Below are positions 50,420-61,364 of a stretch of 64,000 nucleotides of DNA, one piece after another (position 1 is the stretch's first letter; the number at the start of each line of letters is the position of its first letter). Below the pieces are notes generated by a model. It was not told the origin of the DNA. It ran no database searches and saw only the letters and a program-made list of their open reading frames with translations. A program made the position numbers and the translations under genes. The stretch is from Septoria linicola (taxonomy: Eukaryota > Ascomycota > Dothideomycetes > Mycosphaerellales > Mycosphaerellaceae): contig CP099433.1 in the NCBI GenBank assembly GCA_024114885.1, forward strand, positions 434,001-498,000, given 5' to 3'.

Positions 50420-50469
50420 GTATATATCCTTCTATATTACTATTTAGCGGCTTATACTAACTTATATAG
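50420..50469 (+). other. 50-bp intron in H3-like fold 2 without the motif
   Basis: GTATAT donor, TACTAAC branch site, TTATATAG acceptor. It splits the codon before T-N-L of the H3 loop 2 region; removal joins FK(S) to TNLYAIYIK in frame. It has no TAGTCGG pair, so the motif is not an obligatory part of introns here. Confidence 0.85.
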
Positions 50470-50755
50470 GTACTAACCTCTACGCTATCTATATAAAGCG
50501 AGTTACGATCTAGTAGAAGGATATATAGCTCGTTTAGAGAATACTTTATATATAGGGCGTTATAGATAACAAGGGTTATTTAAAGTAGTATAGTACTACG
50601 TGTTACATTTAACGTAAGGAATAGCGTTTAGGCTACTTCGAGATACCCGGCTACGTAGTAGAAGCGTAGTATTAAATTATATTATAACTATAGCGAACGA
50701 CATGAGATTACTTTCTACTTTTATACTATAAAACCTTCGTTTCCTCTTATCTCTA

Positions 50756-50777
50756 TAGTCGGTATATATAGTCGGCG
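50756..50777 (+). repeat. Paired 9-mer motif, copy 10
   Basis: TAGTCGGTA, TATA, TAGTCGGCG, about 50 bp after the TGA of the H3-like gene and about 225 bp from the right end of the transposon. It is probably in the 3' untranslated region. Confidence 0.75.
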
Positions 50778-50984
50778 CCTATCGTCCTTTTTACGTACTT
50801 AGATACTTAAAATACGTAGATTTTAGTATACCTATACCTATACTCCTATAGGTACCTACGTAGGTATACGCCTTAACCTATATTTTCTAGTTATAGGTAC
50901 TACCTATTAAGCTTTAGTAGGTTACCTCTCTAACCTATATCGATTACTAAGAATATAGGTTTAGACCTAACTCTACCTATACTA

Positions 50985-51001
50985 ACCTATTCCGACGTCT
51001 A
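50985..51001 (-). repeat. Right terminal inverted repeat of the hAT
   Basis: Inverse of TAGACGTCGGAATAGGT, followed by the target copy CTCTTTCT at 51002-51009. Subterminal CCTAT/AACCTA repeats precede it. Confidence 0.92.
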
Positions 51002-51009
51002 CTCTTTCT

Positions 51010-52274
51010 AAGGAATAATCTCTAAAGGTCCTTCTAGTTCTTAGTACTATTTCTTTACTAGGACAGTTTCTTAGTAGTAAGGAGGTTAGGATAATCCTTT
51101 AACTAGTACTTCTCTTTTTTATAGAGCTAGTATATTAGTAGAGACTTTCCTTAGTAGAGCTACCTAGAATAGAATATAGCTAAACCTATATCTATCTTAT
51201 CTAGATTGTCTCTTACTTCTTAGGACTTAAGTAGAAGGAGAATAGTATCTATATCTAAGGATAGTTAGGTTATAATAGTATCCTTAGCTACTTAGTATAA
51301 TATAGGTAGAGACTATAGGAGATATTTTAGCCTTTTCTCTTAGCTCTAGTAGTAAGCTTCCTAAGGATTAATCTTAGTAATCCTCTTACCTAGGCCTCTA
51401 AGGTATCTCTATACTTCTCTAATTGTCTTATTAGGTAATATCCTAAATATAATAAACTACTTAATTAGACCTATAGTATAGGACTTTAGGACTCTATTAT
51501 ACTTATTCTAGAGAATTACCTATATCTTAGCTACTAGTATAGTAATATACTATATCTCTAGCTCTATCTTATTATCTTTACTAATACTATATCTAATACT
51601 AAACCTATATACTATATTGTCTTTTAAGAAGTATTAATTCTAAGTAATATATATCTAGAGACTAGTATCCTACTAAACTATATATAGGTTCTCTCTAATA
51701 ATTAGTTAGCTAATTACCTAGAACTAGTCCTTTTTTTCTAGCTTATCTATCTATAGCTTGAACTATTTCTTCTAGTTAGTTCTATCTAGAATTAGAATCC
51801 TTTAGCTCTTCTTTTCCTCTTAGTCTATTATAGAAATAGGTAAATAGAATAAATAATTAGTAGAATACTTTAGACTAGCTAAGGATTCTAGAGAAGAGTA
51901 ATTTCTTATAGTAGAGAGACTAGCTCTAAGGGATAGAGATTCCTCGTATTTAGGAAATTACTAAGACTTAGATCTTTCTCTCTTAGTAGAGTTTCTATTA
52001 CTAGGTAGTAGGAAGGCTAAGTAGCCTCTTCTAACTCTAGTAATACTAGGTATAATAGTAGAGAACTAGGTAGGTATTAACAAAGTAGAGACATACTACT
52101 ATCTTATAGAGATCTTTACTAACTTATATACTACTAGGTATAAACTAGCTTCGTTAGTAATATAGTTAGGAAAACTTCTAGACTCTAAATGTTTTCTATA
52201 AACTATAAGGGATATAAGTAACCTATACTAATATAGGTTGCTCCTATTTAGTATATAAACCTAGGCTTATAACC
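51010..52274 (-). pseudogene. Copia B gag, RIP-inactivated
   Basis: Continuation of Copia B after the hAT, collinear with A 15990-17257. On the minus strand it holds gag with the zinc-knuckle region near 51100-51150 and the leader next to the right LTR. Stops are TAA/TAG. Confidence 0.8.
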
Positions 52275-52552
52275 TATTAAAAGTAGAGAGCGTATTATAT
52301 ACTATATAATATTAAGAAAGGGTATAGCGTAGTAAAGAAGAATAGGGGATTAATCTTAAACTAACTTATATATATAGTATAGTAGTAATATACTAGGAAC
52401 TAAATACAAAGTTAATTAAGTTAGTTATCTAAGAAGAGAAGAAAGAGAAGTAAGATATACCTCTTACTAAGCCTTAGGTAGATACCTTAGGTATCTAGAA
52501 CTATACTTAAATGTCTATATCTAGACTAACTATCTAGGATATATTCTTAATA
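52275..52552 (-). repeat. 5' LTR of Copia B (right end)
   Basis: 278 bp, followed by the target copy GTAGA at 52553-52557. Confidence 0.93.
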
Positions 52553-52557
52553 GTAGA

Positions 52558-54125
52558 TATAGATAGGTATAAGTACTTTATAGTACTATACTACTTACGT
52601 CTAATTAAGAGTAGTCGAGAAGACTATATTTTAATTAGATTATTACTTTACGTTATTTCTAAGTAAGCTATTATTAGGTCTACGTTTAGTATCGTTCTAA
52701 TTTATAGCTTCCTTTCTACTACTATAACTAAGGTATAGTCGCGTTCGAACGTTAGCTTACGAAAGTAAATAAGGTTACTCTTATAACTTTATATAGGCTT
52801 TAAAGCTCTATATATTATTAAGGACGATAAGAGTCGATAGGCTAACGATACTCGATAGACGAGCGCTAGACTAGGTTCGTAGATAGAAGAGTAAAGGATA
52901 TATCCCTATCCTACGCGCTCTTCCTCTCTACTTTCTAACTCTCTTTACTAGAATTTACCTTTTACGCTTATCTATAAATAGATACGCGAGCCTATATCCT
53001 TCTACTTATAACTTATAAGCTAATTAGATATCTAGACTAGGTAATCCTTATAGATAGTCTAAGTATAATTAGGCGTAGTTTAGATTAACTATAAAGAGTT
53101 ACTATATAAACTATTACTCTCCTCTCTATACTATACTACTCTATCTATTAAACGTATTCCTACGAATCTTTTTATACTATTCTTATCGCTATCTTCTATA
53201 CTATCGATTCTACTAGCTACTATATCTATTTACCTATTCGATCGTCCTCGAACGCGTACTATAGAAGATACTCTTCTCGATAGTATTAACGCGCTAATAA
53301 TACCTCTACTCTCTCCTATTCTATTTAAATACTACTCTAAGTCGCCTTAAGCTCTAAATAGCCTACTAAGTATAAATGTCGCTATATATTCGAGGTACTC
53401 TATACGAAGTAGGACTATAAAGAAGTAGTAGCTTCACGCTCGTATATAATAGATCGCTCTTTAGTATATACTAGATAGAACGTACTATAGCGAATATTAA
53501 TAGTCTTACTTATAGTTTCGCCTACGAGAAGAGACTTTACTCTATTCGATTATAGTTAGCTTTATAGATTTAGTTCTATAAGAGCGATAGAGTCTAGCTA
53601 CTATACTCTAAAGCTCTATAAAATTACTATATCTATACGATATATCGCTTCTAATCGCTCGAATTTATATACGAGTACTAGGTCCGACCTCTAAAAAGGA
53701 TATTAAAGAGATCGCGTACCTTTTACTAAAACGATCTAGTTTAGATATACTAGAGAGAAAGTAATATACGAGAGTAGAGATTAATAGGTTTAGTTCTATT
53801 ATCTACTAGTAGGCTCTTATAGAGTCGACCTAGTCGTAGATTCTATAGTAAAATATTATAACTAAGTCCTCTACTATACCTTATATAGTCGCTATATCTA
53901 CTACTACTCTAGATTAATTATTATATATATTAGTATCCTCCTCGTAGAGTTATTAGATCCTCTACTATCGCTATTATTATATTTATTATTATTCTAAGTA
54001 TAGGATATCTCTATTTACTCTTAGCTACTAAGGAAAACGCTTTTCTAGTATCTTATACTCTTTTAGGAATCTACTACTAGTCTCTATACGCTTCGACTCT
54101 TATACGATTCTTATTAAACCTTAAA
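52558..54125. other. Flank of Copia B, degraded and unidentified
   Basis: Continues the sequence cut at 33183. Composition is RIP-like with CG retained. A plus-strand stretch near 53250-53330 is relatively open, and a short copy of the minisatellite lead-in (CTAGCTACTATACTCTAAAG) sits near 53603. I recognise no protein family. Confidence 0.35.
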
Positions 54126-55008
54126 GATATACTAGCTACTATACTCTAAAGCTCTTCCTCGAGGTATAATAGTTAGCTCTAAACTCTAACTAAAGTACTT
54201 CCTAATTAAGTATTCTACTCTACCTTCTCTATTCTACCTCTCCTCTATATACTTTTTCCTACCTTACTCTCTACGTTCTACTCTACTCTAAACTATTATA
54301 TCTCTTCTCTATACGCTCTTTCCTATCTTACTCTTCGTATTCTACTCTACTCTAAATTATTCTACCTCTCTTCTATACGCTCTTTCCTACTTTATTTTTC
54401 GCGTTCTACTCTATTTTAAATTATTCTACCTCTTCTCTACGCGCTCTTTCCTACCTTACTCTCTACGTTCTACTCTACTCTAAACTATTATACCTCTTCT
54501 TTACGCGCTCTTTCTAACCTTGCCCTTTACGTTCTACTCTACTCTAAATTATTCTACCTCTCCTCTATACGCCTTTTTCTACCTTACTCTTCGCGTTCTA
54601 CTCTACTCTAAATTATTCTACCTCTTCTCTATACGCTCTTTCCTATCTTACTTTTCGTATTCTACTCTACTCTAAATTATTCTATCTCTTCTCTACGTAC
54701 TCTTTCCTATCTTACTTTCTATATTCTACTCTACTCTAAACTATTATACCTCTCCTCTATACGCTCTTTCCTACCTTACCCTCTACGTTCTACTCTACTC
54801 TAAACTATTATACCTCTTCTCTACCTACTCTTTCCTACCTTACTCTCTATATTCTACTCTACTCTAAACTATTATATCTCTCTTCTACCTACTCTTTTCT
54901 ACCTTACTCTCTATATTCTACTATACTCTAAATTATTCTACCTCTCCTCTACGCGCCCTTTCCTACTTTACTCTACGCGTTCTACTCTACTCTATTCTAT
55001 TCTAGAGG
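54126..55008 (+). repeat. 64-bp minisatellite with shared lead-in, copy 2
   Basis: Same lead-in and same 64-bp pyrimidine-rich unit as at 30716-31990 (unit starts 54274 and 54338), about 12 copies. It ends directly at the ATG of the long ORF at 55009, so in this copy it forms the 5' untranslated or LTR-proximal region of that gene. Confidence 0.85.
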
Positions 55009-55042
55009 ATGTCTTCGGGTTTAGGCTTAGATATTCCTACGT

Positions 55043-55773
55043 ACTTCTTATTAAGAAATATATATCTCTATACTCTACGTAAATAGAGCTCTTAAACGTA
55101 CTCTTCTATTTATCTCTACGACGTAGTATTATTATATAACTATATCGCGTAGTCGGTAGCTTTTAGCGTCGTAATTAGGTCTAAGTATAATAAAGGGTCG
55201 ATTACGCTCTAGAATAATATAGTAACGTCGTATACTAGATACTTTTTATTAAGAAATATATATCTCTATACTCTATATATATAGAGCTCTTAAACGTACT
55301 CTTCTATTTATCTCTACGACGTAGTATTATTATATAACTACGTCGCGTAGTCGGTAGCTTTTAGCGTCGTAATTAGGTCTAAGTATAATAAAGGGTCGAT
55401 TACGCTCTAGAATAATATAGTAACGTCGTATACTAGATACTTCTTATTAAGAAATATATATCTCTATACTCTACGTATATAGAGCTCTTAAACGTACTCC
55501 TCTATTTGTCTCTACGACGTAGTATTATTATATAACTACGTCGCGTAGTCGGTAGCTTTTAGCGTCGTAATTAGGTCTAAGTATAATAAAAAGTCGATTA
55601 CGCTCTAGAATAATATAGTAATATCGTATACTAGATACTTTTTATTAAGAAATATATATCTCTATACTCTACGTATATAGAGCTCTTAAACGTACTCTTC
55701 TATTTATCTCTACGACGTAGTACTATTATATAACTACGTCGCGTAGTTAGTAGCTTTTAGCGTCGTAATCGGG
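55043..55773 (+). repeat. 198-bp tandem repeat, about 3.7 copies
   Basis: Copies start at 55043, 55241, 55439 and 55637, a period of exactly 198 bp, that is 66 codons in frame with the ATG at 55009. Differences are nearly all C/T or G/A. The last copy merges into the 18-bp array. Confidence 0.92.
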
Positions 55774-55917
55774 TCTAAGTATAATAAAGAGTCTAGGTAT
55801 AATAAAGAGCCTAGCTATAATAAATAGCCTAGCTATAATAAAGCGCTTAGCTATAATAAGAGGGCCGGCTATAATAAAGGGTCTAGCTATAATAAAGAGC
55901 CTAGCTATAATAAAGAG
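55774..55917 (+). repeat. 18-bp tandem repeat, about eight copies
   Basis: Units like CCTAGCTATAATAAAGAG, in frame, encode a six-residue repeat P-S-Y-N-K-E. The first unit is the end of the 198-bp repeat (SKYNKE), so the array grew from the edge of the larger repeat. Confidence 0.9.
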
Positions 55918-58260
55918 GCTCTAACTTATAAGAGCCTTTATTTAGAAGACGACCTCTAGTAGATTAGAAGAAGTAGAATACTTAGCTAGCTAGTAATTAA
56001 AACTCCTACTAGCTAGTAGAGTATTCTATATTCTTCTTAGTACTATAAGTAGCTACTCTATATACTTTAATTAGCCTCTAATACTACCTATACGCCTTCT
56101 ATAGTAATAGTAAAATTCTCTTAAATCTAGCTATATCGCTACCTATATTTTCTTTTAGAAAGTTAAGGTCGTATCCTAACTACTACCTTCGAGATATAAT
56201 ATTATTCTAATATACTTCTAAAACGTAGTCGTCTATTATCTTCTAACGTCGTAGCCGAAATAGTATATATACGTCGAGAGCGTAACTAGGAACGATAGCG
56301 ATAGTTATATTTATAGCGTACTATATAGAATAGTACTTTAGCTATAACTACCTATTAGTAATAATAAGGTAATCTTGTTATCTACTATCTTAATATAATC
56401 GTAGAGTAACTAACTCCTACTCTACTATCTCTCTAACTCTACGTTCTAGATATTCTACTTCTCGACGATTCTAATAACGTATAGCTTTTAGAAGGCGCTC
56501 TTTCTATCGACGACTATAATAATCTCTACGATAGTAAAATATCTAATAAATACGAAGTAGATCTTTAGTCTAACTTACTAGAAGTACTAGACCTATCTAT
56601 AGTAAACTCTTCTCTAAGAGATATCGAAGAACTCTTATATAGTCTGATTTCTATATCTAGTAGAGCTAGTAGTATACTACTAACTCGGGACTCTACTAAT
56701 ATATCTTCCTCTATAGACTCTTTATAGGTTCGAATAGCCGAGTTCGATAATACTATCGTAAGCTCTAGCGTCGTAAGCTCTAGCGACTAGTTACTAGAGA
56801 GTAGTAAAGCTATATATTATACCTATTCTATTAGTATACTAGATAGAGAGAATAAACTAGAAGACGAAAATATAGAAGACTACGTCGACGACTAGGACTA
56901 CGCTAATAAATAGAATTATACTAACGACTATAACCGTGCCGACGACTAGAATCCTACTAACGACTAGGACTAGCCTAATAGCCTAGGTCGCCTCGACGAC
57001 TAAGATACGACCTACTAATCTAACGACGAAGCTAGAAACTATAATCGGTTAGGTAGCGATAATAGTAAGAGTAGTAAAGTTAATAACGATAGCGATAGTA
57101 GTAACGTATTATAAGACTCGTATAAGTATATAGCTAAGAAACTATATTAGTAGTTATAAGGTAGATTTTATAGATATATATCAGACGATTATAAAATAGA
57201 GCGCCTTCGATATTTAGAGAAAGTAGGCGATATAGACTATTATTCGCTATTAGAAGCCTTTAGAAGCGCCTCGTTCCCTTCTCTACTTAGAATACTAACG
57301 CGAATTATAGCCGACTACCTTCTATATTATAACACGCCTTAATAGAAGGAAATGTTTTATAGTATATCCTTATAGCTAAATAGAACAAGACCTTCTCTAA
57401 AGTATATATACCTCTATAAAGAGTAGACTCTAGCTACTAAAGCTAATATCGCTTTCGATATTAATAGTTTCTTAGAATTTACGTTATATCTTAGTTTCGT
57501 ACGCTAGAGTATTCGCTACTAGCCTATACTACTTTTAAAGTAGAATATTAGTATAGATCTTTATATCTATATCGATTATTATACTAAGGATCAAGAAGTA
57601 GAATAACTACGATCGTAGTTAAATCTACTCTAGAATATTCTCTACTTCTATCTTAGAAGGATTAAAGAAACGATAGAGATATTAGTTTTTATCCTCTTCC
57701 TATATATACCTACTACTACTAGGAAATTTATCTCGCTTACTAAGGAATAATATACCTACTAGCTAGTATAACGTAGTAGGCGTCTCTATACCTAGTAGGT
57801 AGGCCTATAGCGGCTACTACTACCTATACGTATAAGAGTGATTTTCGAGCTTACTATAGAGGTTATAGACTATTATCCTTTATACTACTACTACTAAGGT
57901 TAGAGAGGACTACTTAGGTTACTACTTAGCGATTATATAATATAGTATTATTTAACTACTTATTCTACTTCCTACCTATTCTCTACTAACGCTACTACTA
58001 CGCGATCCTAATAGGCTTATAGCCTATACGGCCTACTATAGCTACCGACGTATACCTCCGCGACGACGCGCCGTAGGCACGCTATTAATCTACCTACTAT
58101 ACCTACTACTAACTACTACGTAGAGCTATCGCTCGACTCTAGCTCTACGACCTACGTATAGACTTATATACTACTACCTCTAGGTTAGTTATAGGTTTAC
58201 GTACTATATAAGGAGCCGAAGGTAGAGCTACTATACGCCTTATAAGGAACTAGAAGTCGC

Positions 58261-59059
58261 GCTATGTCGCGCGTAATACGTCTAAGGTAACGTAGCCTTA
58301 GCGTAAGGACTTATTATATAGAAAGATATAGTACTATAAGGATTATAGGTAGAATAAAGAAACGCCTTAGGAACTACTATAGTACTAGCGCGCGAGGAAG
58401 GTAACGGCCGACTCTACGTAGCGTAGGCTATAAACGTATATAGGTATACGTTTAATACTAAAAAACTAGCTAAGGAGAGGCGCTAGGCCCTAAATTACCT
58501 AAGGAAATTAGAATTATTAGTTGACTAGGAAGGAGCTACTATAGATTACCTATAAGGTAGCTATTTCCTAGGAGCTATAAAAGGTTTATCTTTAATATCC
58601 GTATTAGGACGGAGGATATTAAGAAAGTTAGAGAAAAGGTTAGAGTTACTAGCTTAGTTAAAATTACCTAACGTACGCTTCTAGCGTAGATAGTCTAGCC
58701 TCTAGGAGCCTAACGAGGAATTAAGCGCGCTAGAGCGCTATATATCGAGTCCTTAGATCTCTTTAACTCGTAGACGGAAAAAGTAACTTGTTTTCGCGAC
58801 TATAGAAGAGGTAGACGAATACGACTATTACTACCTTGCCTAACTTACTATAAGCTACTACTTCTAAAGTAACTAGCCTATTATATCCTCTTCTATAGAA
58901 GGCCGGATCTCTAATAATACTAAGATAAATAGCTAGTCTATAGATAGCGTTCTAGTAGAAGGATATATCGATACTCGAGGATAGCCGGCTTAGCTAGGAC
59001 CTATTTAGTAACCTATAATAGGCACCTAGCTAGAGTTCGCTTCTCTCTTATAGTAAGTC
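58261..59059 (+). other. Region between the long ORF and gag of element E
   Basis: Coding-like RIP-hit DNA on the plus strand with several short open stretches and no motif I can name. It probably links the long ORF with gag, with unresolved frame changes. Confidence 0.4.
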
Positions 59060-60010
59060 CTCGAAGCGAACAAACTAAAGCTGCCTATACTAGGTACTAA
59101 TTAAAACCACTACTTTACTAGAGAAAATACTACTAAGTTCCTAGAGCGGTTTAAGTTAATAAGTAAGTACTATAGTCTCTAGGAGCCTTCGTACGAGGAC
59201 ACTATTAAGCGCCTTATTATTAACTACTATATTATACTACGTCCGGAGATTTAGCGTTTAGAGTATAAGTTATAAGAGATATTCGAGACTACCTTCCTTA
59301 ATTACTTTATTAAGAGTAATACCTACTACCTTATTCGATCTAGAGAGTACCTAGAGTAGCTCTACTAAAAGAGGAAGGTAGAAGGTAATAACTTAAAAGA
59401 GTTCCTTCGCTAGTTCTATCTTACTTCGGACTCTATTAACCTAGAAGATATAAGTAAGCGTAAGAGATTAAGGCTCTTACTAAATAGAGTACTAGTAGCG
59501 ATATCTAAGAAACTCTATACTAAGTATAGAATCTATCTATATAAGCTAGAGACCTATAAACTATTCGAGAAGATCTTCAAGTTAGCTAAGGACCTTATTA
59601 AAGGAGAAGATAGTTTCTAGATAGAGTAGGCTCGTAACTATAGTTAACTTAAGTCCTTATAGAAGTCTATTATAGAAGGCCGACCTATAGAAGCTATAGA
59701 AGTTATAGTTAGACTAATATAGACTAATAACGACCTAGTCTATAACTTTAATAAGTTAACTATTAATAATCTAATACTTCTAAAGTAGAAGGGCGGACAT
59801 AGCTTAGCCCTCGCGCCTATCTAACCTACTAGGCAATATATATCGCCTACTATCTAAGATAATAGTAACTAGTAGCAATAGTAGGCTATAACGATCGAGG
59901 CGTACTTAGGATATGTTTTGCTATAGGTCGTAGAGTATATAAAAGGTCGCTACTATATCTACTATAGATTAGGCTATATAGCTAACTTCTACTTATTAAT
60001 CGAGTATATA
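59060..60010 (+). pseudogene. gag of Gypsy element E
   Basis: Frame HYFTRENTTKFLERFKLIS from about 59107 is the usual start of a fungal Gypsy gag core; it continues through LINYYIILRPEI and IFETTFLNYFIKSN to KIFKLAKDLIKGED near 59600. A zinc knuckle with exact C-x2-C-x4-H-x4-C spacing lies at 59951-59992, with all Cys codons changed TGC to TAC and the His CAT to TAT. Stops are TAA/TAG. Confidence 0.8.
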
Positions 60011-61364
60011 ATTATATAAGGATAGTTGACTCGTAATAGTAATAAGAGGTTAATAGTTATAGGTATAAACAGTAAGGTTATTATAATCTAGTATCTAAAA
60101 TAGGATAGGATAACGCCTTAGATCTTCTATATTAACTAGGCGTTACGTCTTTATAGGATAGGAGGCTAGGCTATAGAGTACCTAGACTATCTAGTAAGCG
60201 ATAAGTAGCGTTAATAGTAGACTAGCTGCGATATAACGTAAGTAGTTCTAGGTTCTATTAAGAGAAGCTCCGATTAGACGCCTCGTAGTACCTTAGATTA
60301 CTAGAAGGCGCCTACGGTACTATTAAAGCCGTCTAGCTCTAGGAGCCCGACCGCCTAGGTAGGCGCGCTAAAGGTCGTATAAGTTAACTACGCGCGATCT
60401 ACGTAGATTATTAGTATTCCTAGGCCTAAAGTATACTTCGTAGAGTAGGACCTTAATAGGAGACATACTAGGGTTAAAGATTCAGAAGATAAGGACGCGC
60501 TAGTCTATACTAATATAGTATAGATTAGTAAGGGTAAGGCTAAGGAGGCCGAGAAGTAAGCGCTAGTACCTATAATTTAGAAGTCTTAAGAGAAGATACT
60601 TAAGAGAAGAATTTAGGCTTAGCGTAATACTACGTATACCTATAGGCCGACTAGGTATAGTATTCGTAAGGAAAGGCTTAAGGATATATACGACGACTTA
60701 GTCGATAGGGTAAATAAAGAAGATTAGTAGTAGCAAGATACCGCTAGGTCTTAGACGTTAGAAGATAGTACTATCGACTATATTAACGAAGATATAGAAG
60801 ACGAGGAACCTACTCTAGTTACGCCTCCTATTCGTAAGGCAAAGAAAGCCTCTAAGAAGTAGAGGCTAGATAACTAGGTAAGGTCTAAGATACGCGTAGA
60901 GGACGATATAGCTCTAAGAGCTTAGAAGCTAGAGATAAAGCTACTACGTCGTCTACTATAGACCCTATTTCCTATTACGCTTACTAAGTATATTATACTC
61001 GGAGGTATCAAGCTATTACTTAAAGGACTATAGGCTTCTATTCGAATAGATAACGACGAGTTATAGGAAGCTCTTACTTACTAAACTATAGATGTCTATA
61101 TAGCTAGTATAGAACTTAGCTAATAATTTAATAATAGGCTACCTACTAAGATATAGAGATAGAGGTTACTACTATACTAAGTATATTCTATCCTTAGGGA
61201 ATTAGTACCTAAAGGCTAGTATAAACCTTACGCGAGATATAATATAGTTACTATTAATAGAGGTATTATAGTATATACTAGTAAGGCTAATCTATAGAAG
61301 AAGCTATACGAGTAATTAGCGATAGTCGACCTATCTAGCGTTACTCGAGACGTCCTCGTAGCGC
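60011..61364 (+). other. gag-protease linker of Gypsy element E
   Basis: Plus-strand coding-like sequence, rich in Lys, Glu and Arg codons (for example near 60840-60900, KAKKAS), consistent with a basic linker after the zinc knuckle. No catalytic motif. Confidence 0.4.

Larger units (their letters stand above)
49489..50705 (+). pseudogene. Histone H3-like fold 2 with acidic/basic N-terminal extension, RIP-inactivated
   Basis: After a poorly conserved stretch, an acidic repeat (DAPKEDNNKYEPKEEDN, 49855-49930) and a Lys/Arg-rich segment (KKRPTTSRKGLSRKRP, near 49950) lead to VRKPYYYKLG (to 50184), the RIP form of the H3 V-K-K-P-H-R-Y-K-P-G junction. Then intron 50186-50236; DLLISKLPF*RLVREV, DLRF*ATILEAL*EVV and YLTKVFK; intron 50420-50469; STNLYAIYIKRVTI**KDI*L. 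Both introns restore the frame exactly. A C-terminal extension of about 60 codons ends at TGA 50703-50705, a stop RIP would not make. This fold is closer to canonical H3 than fold 1. A frame change between 49489 and 49650 leaves open whether both folds form one doublet protein or two genes. Confidence 0.88.
37941..51001. mobile_element. hAT-superfamily DNA transposon carrying histone H3-like coding DNA
   Basis: The ends are a 17-bp perfect inverted repeat, TAGACGTCGGAATAGGT, at 37941-37957 and its inverse at 50985-51001. The 8-bp target CTCTTTCT is duplicated exactly at 37933-37940 and 51002-51009, and Copia A shows the empty-site sequence at the same place. An 8-bp duplication with TAG-type ends is the hAT signature, and a minus-strand hAT transposase is readable at 43720-45793. 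Without the Copia C insertion (about 5.3 kb) the element is about 7.7 kb. Cargo: an accessory minus-strand ORF, two plus-strand histone H3-like folds, and ten copies of a 22-bp paired motif. Confidence 0.93.
33184..52552 (-). mobile_element. Copia LTR retrotransposon B, split by a hAT transposon
   Basis: LTRs at 33184-33461 and 52275-52552 (278 bp each) with an exact 5-bp duplication GTAGA at 33179-33183 and 52553-52557. The interior is collinear with Copia A over its whole length. Minus-strand pol occupies 33462-37940 and gag 51010-52274. The hAT element 37941-51001 sits between them with its own 8-bp duplication. Without the insertion, B would be about 6.3 kb. Confidence 0.95.
55009..58260 (+). 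pseudogene. Long repeat-bearing ORF with intact ATG, RIP-inactivated
   Basis: From an intact ATG at 55009 (MSSGLGLDIPTYFLLRNIY) one frame continues for over 1000 codons; the stops I read are TAA or TAG at likely Gln/Trp codons. Order: four tandem 66-residue repeats (55043 to about 55770), eight 6-residue YNKEPS-like repeats (55774-55917), a mixed region, an acidic Asp/Asn/Trp-rich part near 56880-56980 (DDWDYANKWNYTND with TAG for Trp), then a more ordered part with IERLRYLEKVGDIDYYSLLE near 57195-57255. I recognise no domain. It may be ORF1 of the Gypsy element downstream or an independent repeated gene. Confidence 0.6.

Noticed and set aside
59951..59992. tRNA-like or other RNA genes in the low-RIP patches
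   Set aside because: No cloverleaf with a T-psi-C arm was seen anywhere; these patches are conserved gag/pol coding motifs.
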